NCBI GenBank assembly: GCA_024234735.1 | Contig: JACKNV010000002.1 | Location: forward strand, 124,001-188,000 | Direction of reading: 5' to 3' | Length of the DNA stretch: 64,000 nucleotides | Origin: Pseudomonadales bacterium | GTDB taxonomy: Bacteria > Pseudomonadota > Gammaproteobacteria > Pseudomonadales > Halieaceae | Shown: positions 30,557 through 40,106 of the stretch, in pieces | Layout of the letters: each line of letters opens with the position of its first letter | Numbering within the stretch: the first letter of the stretch is position 1 | Made by a program: the position numbers and the translations under genes | Notes under the pieces: generated by a model | Database searches by the model: none | Seen by the model: only the letters and a program-made list of their open reading frames with translations | What the model was told of the DNA's origin: nothing

Positions 30557-31579
30557 TCAGGGTGTCCTGTGCCGCTGTTGCAGCAACAGGAGAATAAAGA
30601 ACGGCGCCCCCAGCAGGGCCGTCAGGATACCCACGGGCAGTTCCGCCGGCGCCAGCAACAGGCGTGCGCCGATGTCCGCGACCAGTAGCAACAGTCCGCC
30701 ACACAGCGCCGCCAGCGGTAGCAGGGTGCGATGGCAGGGGCCGGACACCATGCGCACGATGTGCGGTACCACCAGTCCGACGAAACCGATGACGCCCGCC
30801 GCCGATACCGCCAGGCCTACACCCAGCGCGACCAGCAGCACCAGCTCCCGTTTCAGCGGTTCCACCTCGATGCCCAGGTGGCGCGCCTCTGGCTCGCCCA
30901 GCAGCAGGGCGTTGAGGGCCGCGGCGTGGTGTTGCAGGCGCAGCGCCAGCAGGGCGAAGGCGAACGCCGCGACCCACACACGGGCACTGTCCGCGGAGGC
31001 CAGGGATCCCATCTGCCACAAACTGAGATCCCGCAGGCGGGTGTCGTCGGACAGGTAGCTGATGAAGCCGATAAACGCCCCGGCCAGTGCCGACACGGCG
31101 ATACCTGCCAGCAGCAGGATGAACACCGAGGTGCCGCTGCCGCCCCGGGCGAGTTTGTAAATCAGCAGGCTGGTGGCCAGCCCGGTGGCAAAGGCGCCCA
31201 GCGGTACGCTCCACCAGGTCTGGTCCGGGGGCGAGAGGTAGATCGCCAGCACGGCCCCTACCGCCGCGCCGGCCGAGACCCCGATAATGCCCGGGTCGGC
31301 CAGCGGGTTGCGGAACATGCCCTGCATGGCCGCGCCGCACTGGGCCAGGATGGCGCCGATAAAAAAGGCCAGCAGGGTTCGCGGCAGGCGCAACTCCAGG
31401 ATCACCGCCCGCTGGTGACCGGCCAGCTCCGCCACGTCGCTGCCCAGCAGGGCGTCCCCTACCGCCAGCAGGCTGTCCAGCGCCGGTATCTCCATGGCGC
31501 CGCGGGTCAGCGACAGCAGCGCACCGGCCAGCACCAGGGCGCCCAGCACCAGGGCACTGGGTAGGACCGGGGCGCGCAT
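30557..31579 (-). CDS. hmuU: Heme ABC transporter permease (FecCD family)
   Basis: A 340-residue inner-membrane protein with the nine to ten helices of the FecCD family, including GAILAQCGAAMQGMFRNPLADPGIIGVSAGAA and GFVGLVVPHIVRM. It forms the channel for heme arriving from HmuT. Its ATG overlaps the hmuT stop by one base (TGATG), so translation is coupled. Confidence 0.91.
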   Translation of the reverse strand: MRAPVLPSALVLGALVLAGALLSLTRGAMEIPALDSLLAVGDALLGSDVAELAGHQRAVILELRLPRTLLAFFIGAILAQCGAAMQGMFRNPLADPGIIGVSAGAAVGAVLAIYLSPPDQTWWSVPLGAFATGLATSLLIYKLARGGSGTSVFILLLAGIAVSALAGAFIGFISYLSDDTRLRDLSLWQMGSLASADSARVWVAAFAFALLALRLQHHAAALNALLLGEPEARHLGIEVEPLKRELVLLVALGVGLAVSAAGVIGFVGLVVPHIVRMVSGPCHRTLLPLAALCGGLLLLVADIGARLLLAPAELPVGILTALLGAPFFILLLLQQRHRTP

Positions 31580-32421
31580 CAGTTGGTCGCCAACCCCGGG
31601 GCGATGCCGGCGGCCAGTTCCGCGGCCGCCGCCACCGCCGCCGGGCTCAGGCCGGCAACGAGGTTGGCGGCTTCCACAGCGAGGATGTGACCGCTGGTCG
31701 CGGCCGTGCCGTGGCGCAAGATGGGGTTCAGTTCAAGCAAGTGGTCTGGTGAGCCGCCCTCGTGGTTGGCCACCAGCAGTACCGCGGGCGCCAGTTCCAG
31801 CAGCGCCTCGGCGGAAAGGGTGCGGTAGCCGTCAAAATCGGCCACGTTGTGGGCGCCGAGCAGTTCGATAAAGGCATTGCCGGCCGTTCCCGCACCGGCG
31901 ATGCGCAGCTTGCCGGCTTCGATGGTCAGCACGAAGGCCGCGCTCTGCGCCGTCAGTGGGCTATCCCGCAGTTGCGCAGCCAGTGTCTCCAGTTCCTGTT
32001 GCACTGCCCGGGCCTGCTCCTCGGCGCCGGTGGCCGATGCGATTCGGGCGATGTTGTCGCCCAACTGCGCCACCGTCGTGGCTGCGGGCAGTTGCACGAC
32101 CGGTATGCCGGTAGCGGCCAGGGTGGCGAGCACGATGGGCGGCCCGATGTGCTCGGACCCGACCACCAGGGTCGGCTCAAGGGCGAGCAGACCTTCCGGT
32201 GACAGCGCGCGGTGGTACCCCAGTCGCGGCAGGTCGCGATAGTCCGGCGGCAACACACTGGTGACGTCAACTCCCACCAAATCATCATCCCGCCCCAGGG
32301 CAAACAGGATCTGGGTAGCCACGGCATCGGTGCTGACGATGCGCGCCTCGGCGCGCAGGGTTGCCGGGATGGCCATGCCCAGGCACAACAGGAAAATGGC
32401 CAGGCTCAATTGGCGGGTCAT
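31579..32421 (-). CDS. hmuT: Periplasmic heme-binding protein
   Basis: A 280-residue protein with a signal peptide (about residues 1-24, ending LRA) and a helical-backbone substrate-binding fold. The Tyr in LGYHRALSPEGLLALEP corresponds to the axial heme ligand region of ShuT/PhuT-type proteins. It picks up heme after outer-membrane entry and passes it to HmuUV. AAGGAG precedes the ATG. It is divergent from the receptor gene at 32593 across a gap with a candidate Fur box. Confidence 0.9.
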   Translation of the reverse strand: MTRQLSLAIFLLCLGMAIPATLRAEARIVSTDAVATQILFALGRDDDLVGVDVTSVLPPDYRDLPRLGYHRALSPEGLLALEPTLVVGSEHIGPPIVLATLAATGIPVVQLPAATTVAQLGDNIARIASATGAEEQARAVQQELETLAAQLRDSPLTAQSAAFVLTIEAGKLRIAGAGTAGNAFIELLGAHNVADFDGYRTLSAEALLELAPAVLLVANHEGGSPDHLLELNPILRHGTAATSGHILAVEAANLVAGLSPAAVAAAAELAAGIAPGLATN

Positions 32422-32502
32422 GGCAGTAATACTCCTTTAACTGCGCGCTGGCAGTGCTGGTTGCATGGTGGAGACGCGATCATACAAGTCGCTTATCTAA
32501 AA

Positions 32503-32521
32503 CACAATGATAACGATTCGT
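32503..32521. promoter_or_regulatory. Candidate Fur box between hmuT and the heme receptor
   Basis: CACAATGATAACGATTCGT matches the Fur consensus at 12 of 19 positions, including an uninterrupted AATGATAA core. It sits centrally in the 171-base gap between divergent heme-uptake genes, where one site could repress both. Confidence 0.5.
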
Positions 32522-32592
32522 ATTTACATCAAGTAGGCCGGTTGCTAGAGTGTGCCGACTTTTTGTCGTGTCGAAGCTAAAGGAGACCGTGA

Positions 32593-34635
32593 ATGAGCGC
32601 GATAGCAGGTAAAAAATTACTGGGTCTGGCCGGGGTGCTGGGGGCAGGCGTGGTCGTGATCGCAACCCCCGTTCGCGCGCAGGAGGCGGCCGGGAATCCC
32701 AGCGCCGGCCGCCTGGAAACCGTTATCGTGACTGCCACCCGGCTGGAAATGCCGCTCAGTGAAGTCTCCAGGAGCATTGCCGTGATCGGCCGCCAGGAAA
32801 TCGAAACCATCCAGCCGCAGTCGGTACCCCAGACCCTGGCCTACCAGCCCAACATCACCGTCGCCGGCGGGCCGCGGCCTTCTGTCCAGTCGGTGAACAT
32901 ACGGGGCCTGGCCGGCGGCAAGGTGCTGCAGACCGTGGACGGCGCCCGCCAGAGTTTCGAGTCCGGGCATCGGCCGAGCTATTTCCTCGACCCCGAGCTG
33001 CTGCGCAGCGTGGAAGCGGTGCGCGGCCCGGCAAGCAGCCTGTGGGGTTCCGGAGCGCTGGGCGGCGTAGTGGCCCAGAACACAATCAAGGTCGATGATG
33101 TGCTGGCCCCGCAACAGCGTATCGGCGGGTTTCTCAAAACCGGTTACAACGCCAATGACGACGGCTCTACCTCCACCGGTGCGGTGCTGGGCAGGGCGGG
33201 TTCGCTGGGCTGGTTGTTGAGCGGCTATTACCGCGACAGTTCGGACATCGAAATGGGCAACGGCGAGAAGCTGCACGGTTCAGGCTCGCATTCCCACGGC
33301 GGCATGGGCAAACTCGGCTGGCAGCTGAGCGATGCCCAGGAACTGGAGTTCATCTATCGCCGGGCCGAGTGGGATGGCAACGTACCCGCCAACGCCGCGG
33401 CGGAAGCCAATGACAGCAGCAACTTCATGATCGACCGCAACCAGACCACCGACAACTACAACCTGGGCTATCGCCTGAACGGCGACTCTGACCTGATCGA
33501 CCTGCAGGCACGCGCCTACTACAACCGCGTCGACCTGGATGAAACCCGCCGCTCCGACGGCCGCTCGGACAACACCCGACAGGATGTGTATGGGTTCAAC
33601 CTGTCCAATCTCTCCCGGTGGAGCCATGTCACCCTGCTCTACGGCGTCGATGCCTACCGCGAGGAATACGATGCGCGCCGCGGCGGCAGCGATCGCCCCG
33701 AGCCGCCGGATGCCAGAACCGATGTGTGGAGTGCCTACACCGTCGCGGAAATACCGCTCGCCGCAGCCTGGAACCTGGAACTGGGGATGCGCTATGACGA
33801 CTACCAGACCCACGCCCGCAATCTGGGCAACCAGACCAGTGACAGTGCCACCTCGCCCTCGGCCGCGCTGGTGTGGGATGCCGCCCAATGGCTGCAGCTC
33901 AGCCTGCGTTACGACGAGGCCTTTCGCGCTCCCGGGGCGGAGGAGTTGTACAGCACGGGATACCATTTCTGCATCTACCCGGGATTCTGCAATGCATTTG
34001 CACCCAACCCCGACCTCAAGCCGGAACAGGCCGCCAACACCGAGCTGAACGCCAAACTGGTTTTTGAGCGTGTCGCGGGCGCCGATGCCATCCACCTGGA
34101 GGCCTCGATATTCGAAAACCGGGTGAACAACTTCATCGAGCAGGTGGTGGTGGGGCCGTTCTTCTATCCGGAGATGGACGCGGGCTACACGACCTGGGTC
34201 AATGTCGATGATGCCACCCTCGAAGGCGGGGAGGTGTCGCTGGCCTACCTGCGCGGTGGCCTGGCGCTGAAACTGGGCTACGGCCAGGTTCGCGGCAGCG
34301 ATGACCACAGCAACGAGGATCTCACCAATGTTCCCGCTGATACCCTCAAGGCGGACCTGGCCTATACCTTTGACTCGCTGGGCCTGCTCGCCGGCGTGCG
34401 CTATACCTACGCCGCCAGCCAGAATCGCACCGACTACGCCGAAAACGAGGCGGCCACCAACTACGACAGCTATGGCGTGGCCGACCTCTACGCCAGCTGG
34501 ACCCCCGCGGCGCTGACCGGCTTGCGTTTCGAACTCAATGTGAACAATCTTACCGACAAATACTACCGCCAGGCCTGGGAGCAGCTTTACCAGCCCGGCA
34601 GGGAGCTAGTCCTGTCCGCCCGTTACCAGTTCTGA
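32593..34635 (+). CDS. TonB-dependent heme/hemoglobin receptor
   Basis: A 680-residue outer-membrane receptor with a signal peptide ending in VRAQ, a TonB box (ETVIVTATR), a plug domain (VNIRGLAGGKVLQTVDG) and a barrel. The heme-receptor FRAP-NPNL region is clear: FRAPGAEELYSTGYH followed by APNPDLKPEQ, with the intervening His matching the heme-ligand position of HemR-type receptors. It ends in Phe (ARYQF), as barrels do. AAAGGAG lies before the ATG. It begins a set with hutX and hugZ, opposite hmuTUV. Confidence 0.9.
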   Translation: MSAIAGKKLLGLAGVLGAGVVVIATPVRAQEAAGNPSAGRLETVIVTATRLEMPLSEVSRSIAVIGRQEIETIQPQSVPQTLAYQPNITVAGGPRPSVQSVNIRGLAGGKVLQTVDGARQSFESGHRPSYFLDPELLRSVEAVRGPASSLWGSGALGGVVAQNTIKVDDVLAPQQRIGGFLKTGYNANDDGSTSTGAVLGRAGSLGWLLSGYYRDSSDIEMGNGEKLHGSGSHSHGGMGKLGWQLSDAQELEFIYRRAEWDGNVPANAAAEANDSSNFMIDRNQTTDNYNLGYRLNGDSDLIDLQARAYYNRVDLDETRRSDGRSDNTRQDVYGFNLSNLSRWSHVTLLYGVDAYREEYDARRGGSDRPEPPDARTDVWSAYTVAEIPLAAAWNLELGMRYDDYQTHARNLGNQTSDSATSPSAALVWDAAQWLQLSLRYDEAFRAPGAEELYSTGYHFCIYPGFCNAFAPNPDLKPEQAANTELNAKLVFERVAGADAIHLEASIFENRVNNFIEQVVVGPFFYPEMDAGYTTWVNVDDATLEGGEVSLAYLRGGLALKLGYGQVRGSDDHSNEDLTNVPADTLKADLAYTFDSLGLLAGVRYTYAASQNRTDYAENEAATNYDSYGVADLYASWTPAALTGLRFELNVNNLTDKYYRQAWEQLYQPGRELVLSARYQF

Positions 34636-34646
34636 GGAGTCAGTCA

Positions 34647-35042
34647 ATGACAGATCCGACCCCCGTGATTCTCGCCGGCAACCAGGCGCTGGCGCTGCTG
34701 CGCAGCCTGGCGCAGTGGGGCCCGACTACCACCGTGATCGTGCACGGCGGCTGCGTGTTCGAGTTCAAGGGGCCGTTCCCGCCGGGGGAGCCCGGCGCGG
34801 GGTACTACAACCTGGCGGGCACCTTCCCGGGCTTTCACGGCCATATCCGCCTGGAGGCGATCACCGCCATCGCCCTGGAGGAAAAGCAGCACCGCGGGCG
34901 CGACAGCTTTGCCTTCGTTTTCACCAATGCAGCCGGCGACACCCTGTTCAAGGTTTTCCTGGGGCGGGACGCCGCCGGCGACGTTTTCCCCGATCAACTC
35001 GAGCGTTTCCGCACCATTCGCGACAGCCTCCAAATCGACTGA
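34647..35042 (+). CDS. hutX: HutX-type cytosolic heme-handling protein
   Basis: A 131-residue protein, shorter than the roughly 165 residues usual for HutX/HuvX. The core VIVHGGCVFEFKGPFP, NLAGTFPGFHGHI and FVFTNAAGDTLFKVFLGRD segments fit the family, which binds heme and hands it to the HutZ/HugZ enzyme. It is placed eleven bases after the heme receptor gene and directly before hugZ, the known gene order of heme-use operons. Confidence 0.8.
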   Translation: MTDPTPVILAGNQALALLRSLAQWGPTTTVIVHGGCVFEFKGPFPPGEPGAGYYNLAGTFPGFHGHIRLEAITAIALEEKQHRGRDSFAFVFTNAAGDTLFKVFLGRDAAGDVFPDQLERFRTIRDSLQID

Positions 35043-35051
35043 GACCACGAC

Positions 35052-35600
35052 ATGAAAAACAAAGCCATGCAAAGCCGCCTCGCCACCGAGGTGCTGGATT
35101 TCATCCACTCCCGCAAGAGCCTGCAACTGGCCAGCCTCGGCGCCGACGGCGCGCCCTATGCCTCCTATGCGCCGTTCGCCATCGGCGATGATTGCCTGTA
35201 CGTGCAACTCAGTGAAATCGCCGTGCACGCGGTCAACCTGCAGCGCGATGGGCGCGCTTCGGTGCTGATCCTGGAGGACGAGGACAGCGCCGGGGAACTG
35301 TTCGCCAGGGTACGGGTGAACTACGCCGTAGAAGCCAGCCTGCTGGAGCACGGCTCGCCGGACTGGGCGCTGGCACTGCAGCGGCTGACGGAGCGCTTCG
35401 GCGAGCGGCCGGCCAACCTGAGCACCCTCCAGGATTTCAAGATGTTTCGCCTCACGCCCAGCAAAGGGCGTTTCGTGAAGGGTTTCGGCAGGGCTTACGA
35501 CCTGGCCGGCGACAGCCTGGCGGGCACCGTGAACCACCTGCGCGATGGTCACCGCCCCCGTGGCACAAGCTCGCAATCAGTGGACGATCTGGTGACCTAG
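35052..35600 (+). CDS. hugZ: HugZ/HutZ-type heme-degrading protein
   Basis: A 182-residue split-barrel flavin-reductase-like fold protein. The N-terminal half (SLQLASLGADGAPYASYAPFA) is pyridoxamine-oxidase-like; the C-terminal DFKMFRLTPSKGRFVKGFGRAYDL segment is characteristic of HugZ proteins. Family members bind heme and open the ring to release iron in the cytoplasm. Last gene of the heme set; it runs toward the convergent gene ending at 35656. Confidence 0.85.
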   Translation: MKNKAMQSRLATEVLDFIHSRKSLQLASLGADGAPYASYAPFAIGDDCLYVQLSEIAVHAVNLQRDGRASVLILEDEDSAGELFARVRVNYAVEASLLEHGSPDWALALQRLTERFGERPANLSTLQDFKMFRLTPSKGRFVKGFGRAYDLAGDSLAGTVNHLRDGHRPRGTSSQSVDDLVT

Positions 35601-35655
35601 CCATCACCACCGGCTGCCAGTAGGGCAACCGGGTTGAGTGCGGCACCGCCGGTAG

Positions 35656-36906
35656 TCAGCCCCGGCGATACCAGGCGTGGGGAATCGATGCCTGAACCAG
35701 CTCGGTGGTATTCACGCTGACGATAGCGTGCTGCTCGCACACTACCCGGGCGAAGGTCGAGGGCGCCAGCGTCCGACAGATGATCAGCGCGCCGGGAAAC
35801 CGTTTGCGCAGCCAGATCGCGCAGCGCAGGTTGCTCTCGTCGTCGCCGGTACTGACGATGCAAAGCGGCTCTTTCTTTCCGGTTACGACCTCGCGCAACA
35901 GTCTCTGCCACACTTCCGGGTCATTGATATTGCCCTGGAAGGTGTGCCGGCTGTATTGCCTCTCGGCGTCCACCTGCTCGTCGGCGATCAGCGCCTGTTG
36001 CTTGGCGTCGAGGTCGATGATCGCCACCCGGTTGAATTCCCCGGCCGCGTGCCGCTCCAACTGCTCCAGTATACTCTGGCCGAAGCGGCCGAATCCGGCC
36101 AGGACGACCGTATCGCGATACGGCGTGGTCTTGATCCGGCGCACCAGCCACTGCCTGGCCAGCTGGGTCGCGGCCATTTCGTACTGGTTGAAGGGCGTGC
36201 ACTGGGTAACCACCTGCGAGCCCGCCAACACCCTCAGGAATCGCAGGTTGGAAACGTGGTAAATGATTTTCGGCCCCAGCTGTGGATCCTGTTCCAGCAA
36301 AACGCTCGCAACCTCGAAATTGAGCTGGTCCCGGTCGCTCAGCAGCAGGTACTTGCTGGCCTTGTGCAGGCGCTGGCGCCGCAGGCGATGCATCTGGTCG
36401 CCGGATACCATGACGACCCTTACCCCCCGGTAGGAACGCAGCTGATCCAGCTGGGGATGCTGCGCCTCGTCGACGATGACGATTACCCGGGCCAGGTCAT
36501 CGTTTGTCTTGATCCTGTTCAGGAGCGCGAGGGTGAGCTCTCCACCCCCGAATACCACGATCCGGTTCCTGATGCTCCCGACACGCCATACCGGTGGTCG
36601 CAGTGCATGCAGGATGGTCTCGAATACGGCGGACGCGGTCCATACCGGCGCGGCGAAATAAGCCAGCCACAACAGGGCACGCCCCAGGGCAGGCCCGCCC
36701 GTGGGCGTGCCCAGGTCCATGCCACCCAGGACGAACAGGCCGAACGCGTAATAGGCACGGGTCAACAGGTCGGTCTCTGCCATGCCCGGTCGCTCACTGA
36801 CGCCGACACCCATGGCAAGGCCCGCAAAACCACAGCCGAAGATCGCGATGGCCGACCAGGACTTCCAGGAGAGCTCCGGATCAAATCGAAATACCAGTCT
36901 GGCCAT
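35656..36906 (-). CDS. RCK-type membrane protein resembling an ion channel
   Basis: A 416-residue protein. Two or three N-terminal hydrophobic segments (about residues 15-33, 50-62, 75-97) precede two NAD-binding RCK/TrkA-N-like domains (VVFGGGELTLALLNRI and VVLAGFGRFGQSILEQL). The layout resembles RCK-gated potassium channels, but the segment where a TVGYG filter should lie reads GGMDLGTPTGG, so ion selectivity cannot be assumed. ATG 36906 was chosen; an in-frame GTG lies upstream. Potassium or osmotic homeostasis is a guess. Confidence 0.72.
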   Translation of the reverse strand: MARLVFRFDPELSWKSWSAIAIFGCGFAGLAMGVGVSERPGMAETDLLTRAYYAFGLFVLGGMDLGTPTGGPALGRALLWLAYFAAPVWTASAVFETILHALRPPVWRVGSIRNRIVVFGGGELTLALLNRIKTNDDLARVIVIVDEAQHPQLDQLRSYRGVRVVMVSGDQMHRLRRQRLHKASKYLLLSDRDQLNFEVASVLLEQDPQLGPKIIYHVSNLRFLRVLAGSQVVTQCTPFNQYEMAATQLARQWLVRRIKTTPYRDTVVLAGFGRFGQSILEQLERHAAGEFNRVAIIDLDAKQQALIADEQVDAERQYSRHTFQGNINDPEVWQRLLREVVTGKKEPLCIVSTGDDESNLRCAIWLRKRFPGALIICRTLAPSTFARVVCEQHAIVSVNTTELVQASIPHAWYRRG

Positions 36907-37069
36907 GGCGGGCAACCCCCGGTGGATATATTCACGGCACACTATACCCACTGCAGCCGGCGATAATCCATCCGGCAGTGACCGGACTCTCGCTGGGGGC
37001 GTGTTCGCGTCGGAAGATTGGCGGGCAGGGCGCGGCGTCGTGGCGACTTCGGATCGTCGCAAACTCGTC

Positions 37070-37075
37070 TATACT
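37070..37075 (+). promoter_or_regulatory. Possible -10 element for the GFA gene
   Basis: TATACT (37070-37075) lies in the 245-base gap between divergent genes, with only a weak -35 (TTCGGA, 37048-37053) 16 bases upstream. The leader would be about 70 bases. Nothing else was recognised in this gap. Confidence 0.3.
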
Positions 37076-37151
37076 GCGGGCGTGGTTCGAGCCGGCGGCG
37101 GCCGGTTGCGAGCCGATGACAGGTGGACCGGTGTCCGCAAGGAGCAGGCAG

Positions 37152-37586
37152 ATGAGTAGCGAAGCTGTGGTACAAGGCGGTTGTTTCTGTGGTGCGGTAC
37201 AACTGGAGGTGGCCGGTGCGCCGGAGGCGATGGGTTATTGTCACTGCGAATCCTGCCGGCACTGGTCGGCGGGCCCGGTGAATGCCTTCAGCCTGTGGAA
37301 GCCAGAGGCGGTCAAGGTGACCCGCGGTGCGGACAAGATCGGCAGTTATGCCAAAACCGACAACAGCCATCGCAAATGGTGCACGCAGTGCGGCGGGCAT
37401 ATCATGACCGATCATCCCGCCATGGGCCTGATCGATGTGTATGCGGCGGTTATTCCCGATTTCGATTACCGCCCGGCCCTGCATGTCTTCTACTCGGAGT
37501 CGGTGCTGCCCATCCGCGACGGCCTGCCCAAGATGCAGGATGTGCCTGCCGAAATGGGCGGCAGCGGCGAAACCCTGCCCGAATAG
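37152..37586 (+). CDS. GFA family (glutathione-dependent formaldehyde-activating-like) protein
   Basis: A 144-residue zinc-fold protein with the family's cysteine sets: GGCFCGAVQ, CHCESCRHWS and CTQCGGHI. The family was named for an enzyme joining glutathione and formaldehyde, but most members have no proven activity. AAGGAG lies ten bases before the ATG. It stands alone before an acyl-CoA dehydrogenase gene; no functional link is evident. Confidence 0.83.
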   Translation: MSSEAVVQGGCFCGAVQLEVAGAPEAMGYCHCESCRHWSAGPVNAFSLWKPEAVKVTRGADKIGSYAKTDNSHRKWCTQCGGHIMTDHPAMGLIDVYAAVIPDFDYRPALHVFYSESVLPIRDGLPKMQDVPAEMGGSGETLPE

Positions 37587-37740
37587 CGCTCCGGCTGTCC
37601 GGCGCGACTCGTGCACATCCCTGCGGCAGGTGGTGAAACCGCCGCTGGCTGATAACCCGGCTTGCGACGTGGGCGAGGCTACCACGCGGTTAACTGTTAC
37701 CATGGTTTCCTGTGACATATGACTACAGGAGCCCCTCCCC

Positions 37741-38898
37741 ATGTACCTGGCACTTACCGAAGAACAACAGATGATCAGGGATACGGCGAGCCAATTCGCC
37801 CGCAGCGAACTGGCGCCCAATGCCGCCACCCTGGACGAACACGGTGGGCGCGAGGTGCTGCTGGCCAATCTGCGCGGCCTCGCGGAGCTGGGCTTCATGG
37901 GGCTCAACGTGCGCGCGGAGTACGGGGGTGCCGAAGCGGGCGTGATCGCTTTCAGCGCGGCAATCACCGAACTGGCGAAAGGCTGCGCCGCCACGGCGGT
38001 CACCGTGTCGGTGACCAATATGGTGGCGGAGGTGATCCAGGCAGTGGGTAACGAGACCCAGCGCCGTCACTACCTGCCGCGTATCTGTAAGGGCGAGTAC
38101 GCGGCGGCCGGGTTCTGCCTCACCGAGAGCGGCGCCGGTTCGGACCCGGCGGCGATGCGCACCCGCGCGGTGCGCGACGGCGACGCGTGGGTCCTGGATG
38201 GCAGCAAGATCTATATCACTAGCGCGGAATACGCCGGCTGCTTCGTCGTCTGGGCGGTCACCGACCCGGATGCGCCCAAGGGCAGGGGCATCTCCTGTTT
38301 CATCGTCGACAACGGCCTGCCGGGCATCGCCATCGGCAGGGCCGAGGACAAGATGGGCCAGCGCGGTTCCGCCACCAACACCGTGACCTTCAGCGACTGC
38401 CGTGTGCCCGCCGGCGCCCTGCTGGGGGAGGAGGGCAGGGGCTACCGGGTAGCGGTCGGGGAGCTCGCTGGCGGCCGGATCGGCATCGGTTCACTGGCCC
38501 TGGGGGTGGGCCTGGCGGCACTCGATTACGCCAGGAACTACCTGGGTGAGCGCGAACAGTTCGGCACCAGGATCGGCAATTTCCAGGGCCTGCAATGGAT
38601 GCTGGCGGATCGCTATACGGAACTGGAGGCGGCCCGGTTGTTGCTCATGCAGGCGGCCTGGAACAAGGAGCAGGGCCTGGATTTCGGCGCCTCCGCCGCC
38701 ATGGCCAAGCTGTTTGCCAGTGAGAAGGCCAACGAGGCCTGTTACAGCGCCCTGCAACTGATGGGCGGGGCCGGCTACATACGCGAGTACCCCCTGGAGC
38801 GGCTGGCGCGTGACGTGCGCATCACCAGCATTTACGAGGGTACCAGTGAAATCCAGCGGGTGATCATCGCCCGCGAGTTGCTCAGGGATATCCTGTAA
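37741..38898 (+). CDS. Acyl-CoA dehydrogenase
   Basis: A 385-residue FAD enzyme of normal length. FCLTESGAGSD and the adjacent segment bind substrate and flavin, and the catalytic Glu of the short/branched-chain type lies in IYEGTSEIQ near the C-terminus. It introduces a 2,3-double bond into an acyl-CoA; chain preference cannot be told, though the SCAD-like Glu placement favours short or branched chains. Followed after five bases by an AI-2E family permease gene. Confidence 0.92.
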   Translation: MYLALTEEQQMIRDTASQFARSELAPNAATLDEHGGREVLLANLRGLAELGFMGLNVRAEYGGAEAGVIAFSAAITELAKGCAATAVTVSVTNMVAEVIQAVGNETQRRHYLPRICKGEYAAAGFCLTESGAGSDPAAMRTRAVRDGDAWVLDGSKIYITSAEYAGCFVVWAVTDPDAPKGRGISCFIVDNGLPGIAIGRAEDKMGQRGSATNTVTFSDCRVPAGALLGEEGRGYRVAVGELAGGRIGIGSLALGVGLAALDYARNYLGEREQFGTRIGNFQGLQWMLADRYTELEAARLLLMQAAWNKEQGLDFGASAAMAKLFASEKANEACYSALQLMGGAGYIREYPLERLARDVRITSIYEGTSEIQRVIIARELLRDIL

Positions 38899-38903
38899 CG
38901 GCC

Positions 38904-40004
38904 ATGCGCACTGCTTTGAACCTGCTGGCGGCGCTGGCCATTCTCTACACGCTGTACTTCGCCCGCTCCCTGCTCATGCCGATTGTGGTCGCACTGCTGG
39001 TGGCCCTGATGTTGAGCCCGGCGGTCGAGCTGCTGAAGCGGGTGCGTGTTCCGCGGCTGGTATCGGCGCTGCTGTTGCTTACCGTACTGGGTGGCCCCTT
39101 TGTCCTGCTGAGCGTCGAACTCGCCGCGCCCGCGCAGAAGTGGGCGGCGCAACTACCGGAGCTGTCGGCGCGTCTCACCCGGGAGTTGACCAGCCTGGAG
39201 GAGAGAATCAGTCCGTCGCCCGCCACTCCGCCAGCGCAGGTGCCGCGAGGGAAATCGTGGTTCAACCCGTTCGGCTGGTTCGACGACGAACCGCAGGCGC
39301 CGCCCCCTGCCGCCGCGCCCGAAAAAGGCAGCGCCCTGGTGGAGCAGGTGAAAAAGGGGGGTATGGAAATACTGCTGGCCGCCCTGGGGGCGGCGCCCTC
39401 GGTGCTCGCCCAGTTTGCCCTGTGGCTGATACTCCTGCTGTTTCTGCTGATTTTCGGCCCCGGCCTGTACGCCAGCTTTATCGATAGCTTTTCCCTGGCC
39501 CGGGACAGGCGTCGCGCCGGGCTCATTTTCGGTAAGGTGCGGCGGCAACTCTCCCGCTACATCCTCGCGGTAACGGTCGTCAATGCCGGCCTGGGCGCGG
39601 TCACTGCCTGCGCACTGTGGCTGCTGGGTGTCGAGGATGCCCTGCTGTGGGGCGCCATGGTAGCGCTGCTCAACTACGCTCCCTATGTCGGCCCGGTGAT
39701 CGCCATGTGTGTGCTCGGTATCGCCGGCATTACCCAGTACGGTCTGGAGTTGGCGGCACTGTTGCCAGCCAGCGTGTTTTTCTTCATCAATCTGCTCGAG
39801 GCTCAGTTTGTCACACCGACCCTCCTCGGCCAGCACATGCGCCTGAATCCACTGATCCTCATCCTCTGGTTGATGCTCTGGGGTTGGTTGTGGGGAGCGG
39901 TGGGGGTGCTGCTCGCCGTGCCGTTGCTGGTCTGCCTGAAGCTCGTCGCCGTGCATCTGGACGTGGTGCCGCGCTGGGTACAGGTGATCGAGACGAGGGC
40001 CTGA
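38904..40004 (+). CDS. AI-2E family transporter
   Basis: A 366-residue protein with about seven or eight hydrophobic segments. Two N-terminal helices, a proline-rich soluble stretch (residues about 108-145, APPPAAAPEKG), then a C-terminal bundle with a PTLLGQHMRLNPLILIL segment define the AI-2E/PerM family. Despite the name, members carry various substrates, including some sodium/proton antiporters, so no substrate is assigned. It is probably co-transcribed with the dehydrogenase. Confidence 0.85.
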   Translation: MRTALNLLAALAILYTLYFARSLLMPIVVALLVALMLSPAVELLKRVRVPRLVSALLLLTVLGGPFVLLSVELAAPAQKWAAQLPELSARLTRELTSLEERISPSPATPPAQVPRGKSWFNPFGWFDDEPQAPPPAAAPEKGSALVEQVKKGGMEILLAALGAAPSVLAQFALWLILLLFLLIFGPGLYASFIDSFSLARDRRRAGLIFGKVRRQLSRYILAVTVVNAGLGAVTACALWLLGVEDALLWGAMVALLNYAPYVGPVIAMCVLGIAGITQYGLELAALLPASVFFFINLLEAQFVTPTLLGQHMRLNPLILILWLMLWGWLWGAVGVLLAVPLLVCLKLVAVHLDVVPRWVQVIETRA

Positions 40005-40106
40005 AGCGGTTGTTACCAGCGCCTGTCCCGAGAGCGGGCCGCGGTGGTGCTGTTGCCTGGGCCAGTCTGGTAGAGTGTGGGGCAGTTCCCTTGAGAGAGT
40101 TCCGCC

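Noticed and set aside
35609..35652. Inverted repeat between hugZ and the RCK gene (ACCGGC/GCCGGT) as a terminator
   Set aside because: The stem is only six bases with a loop of over 30 bases and no T-run.
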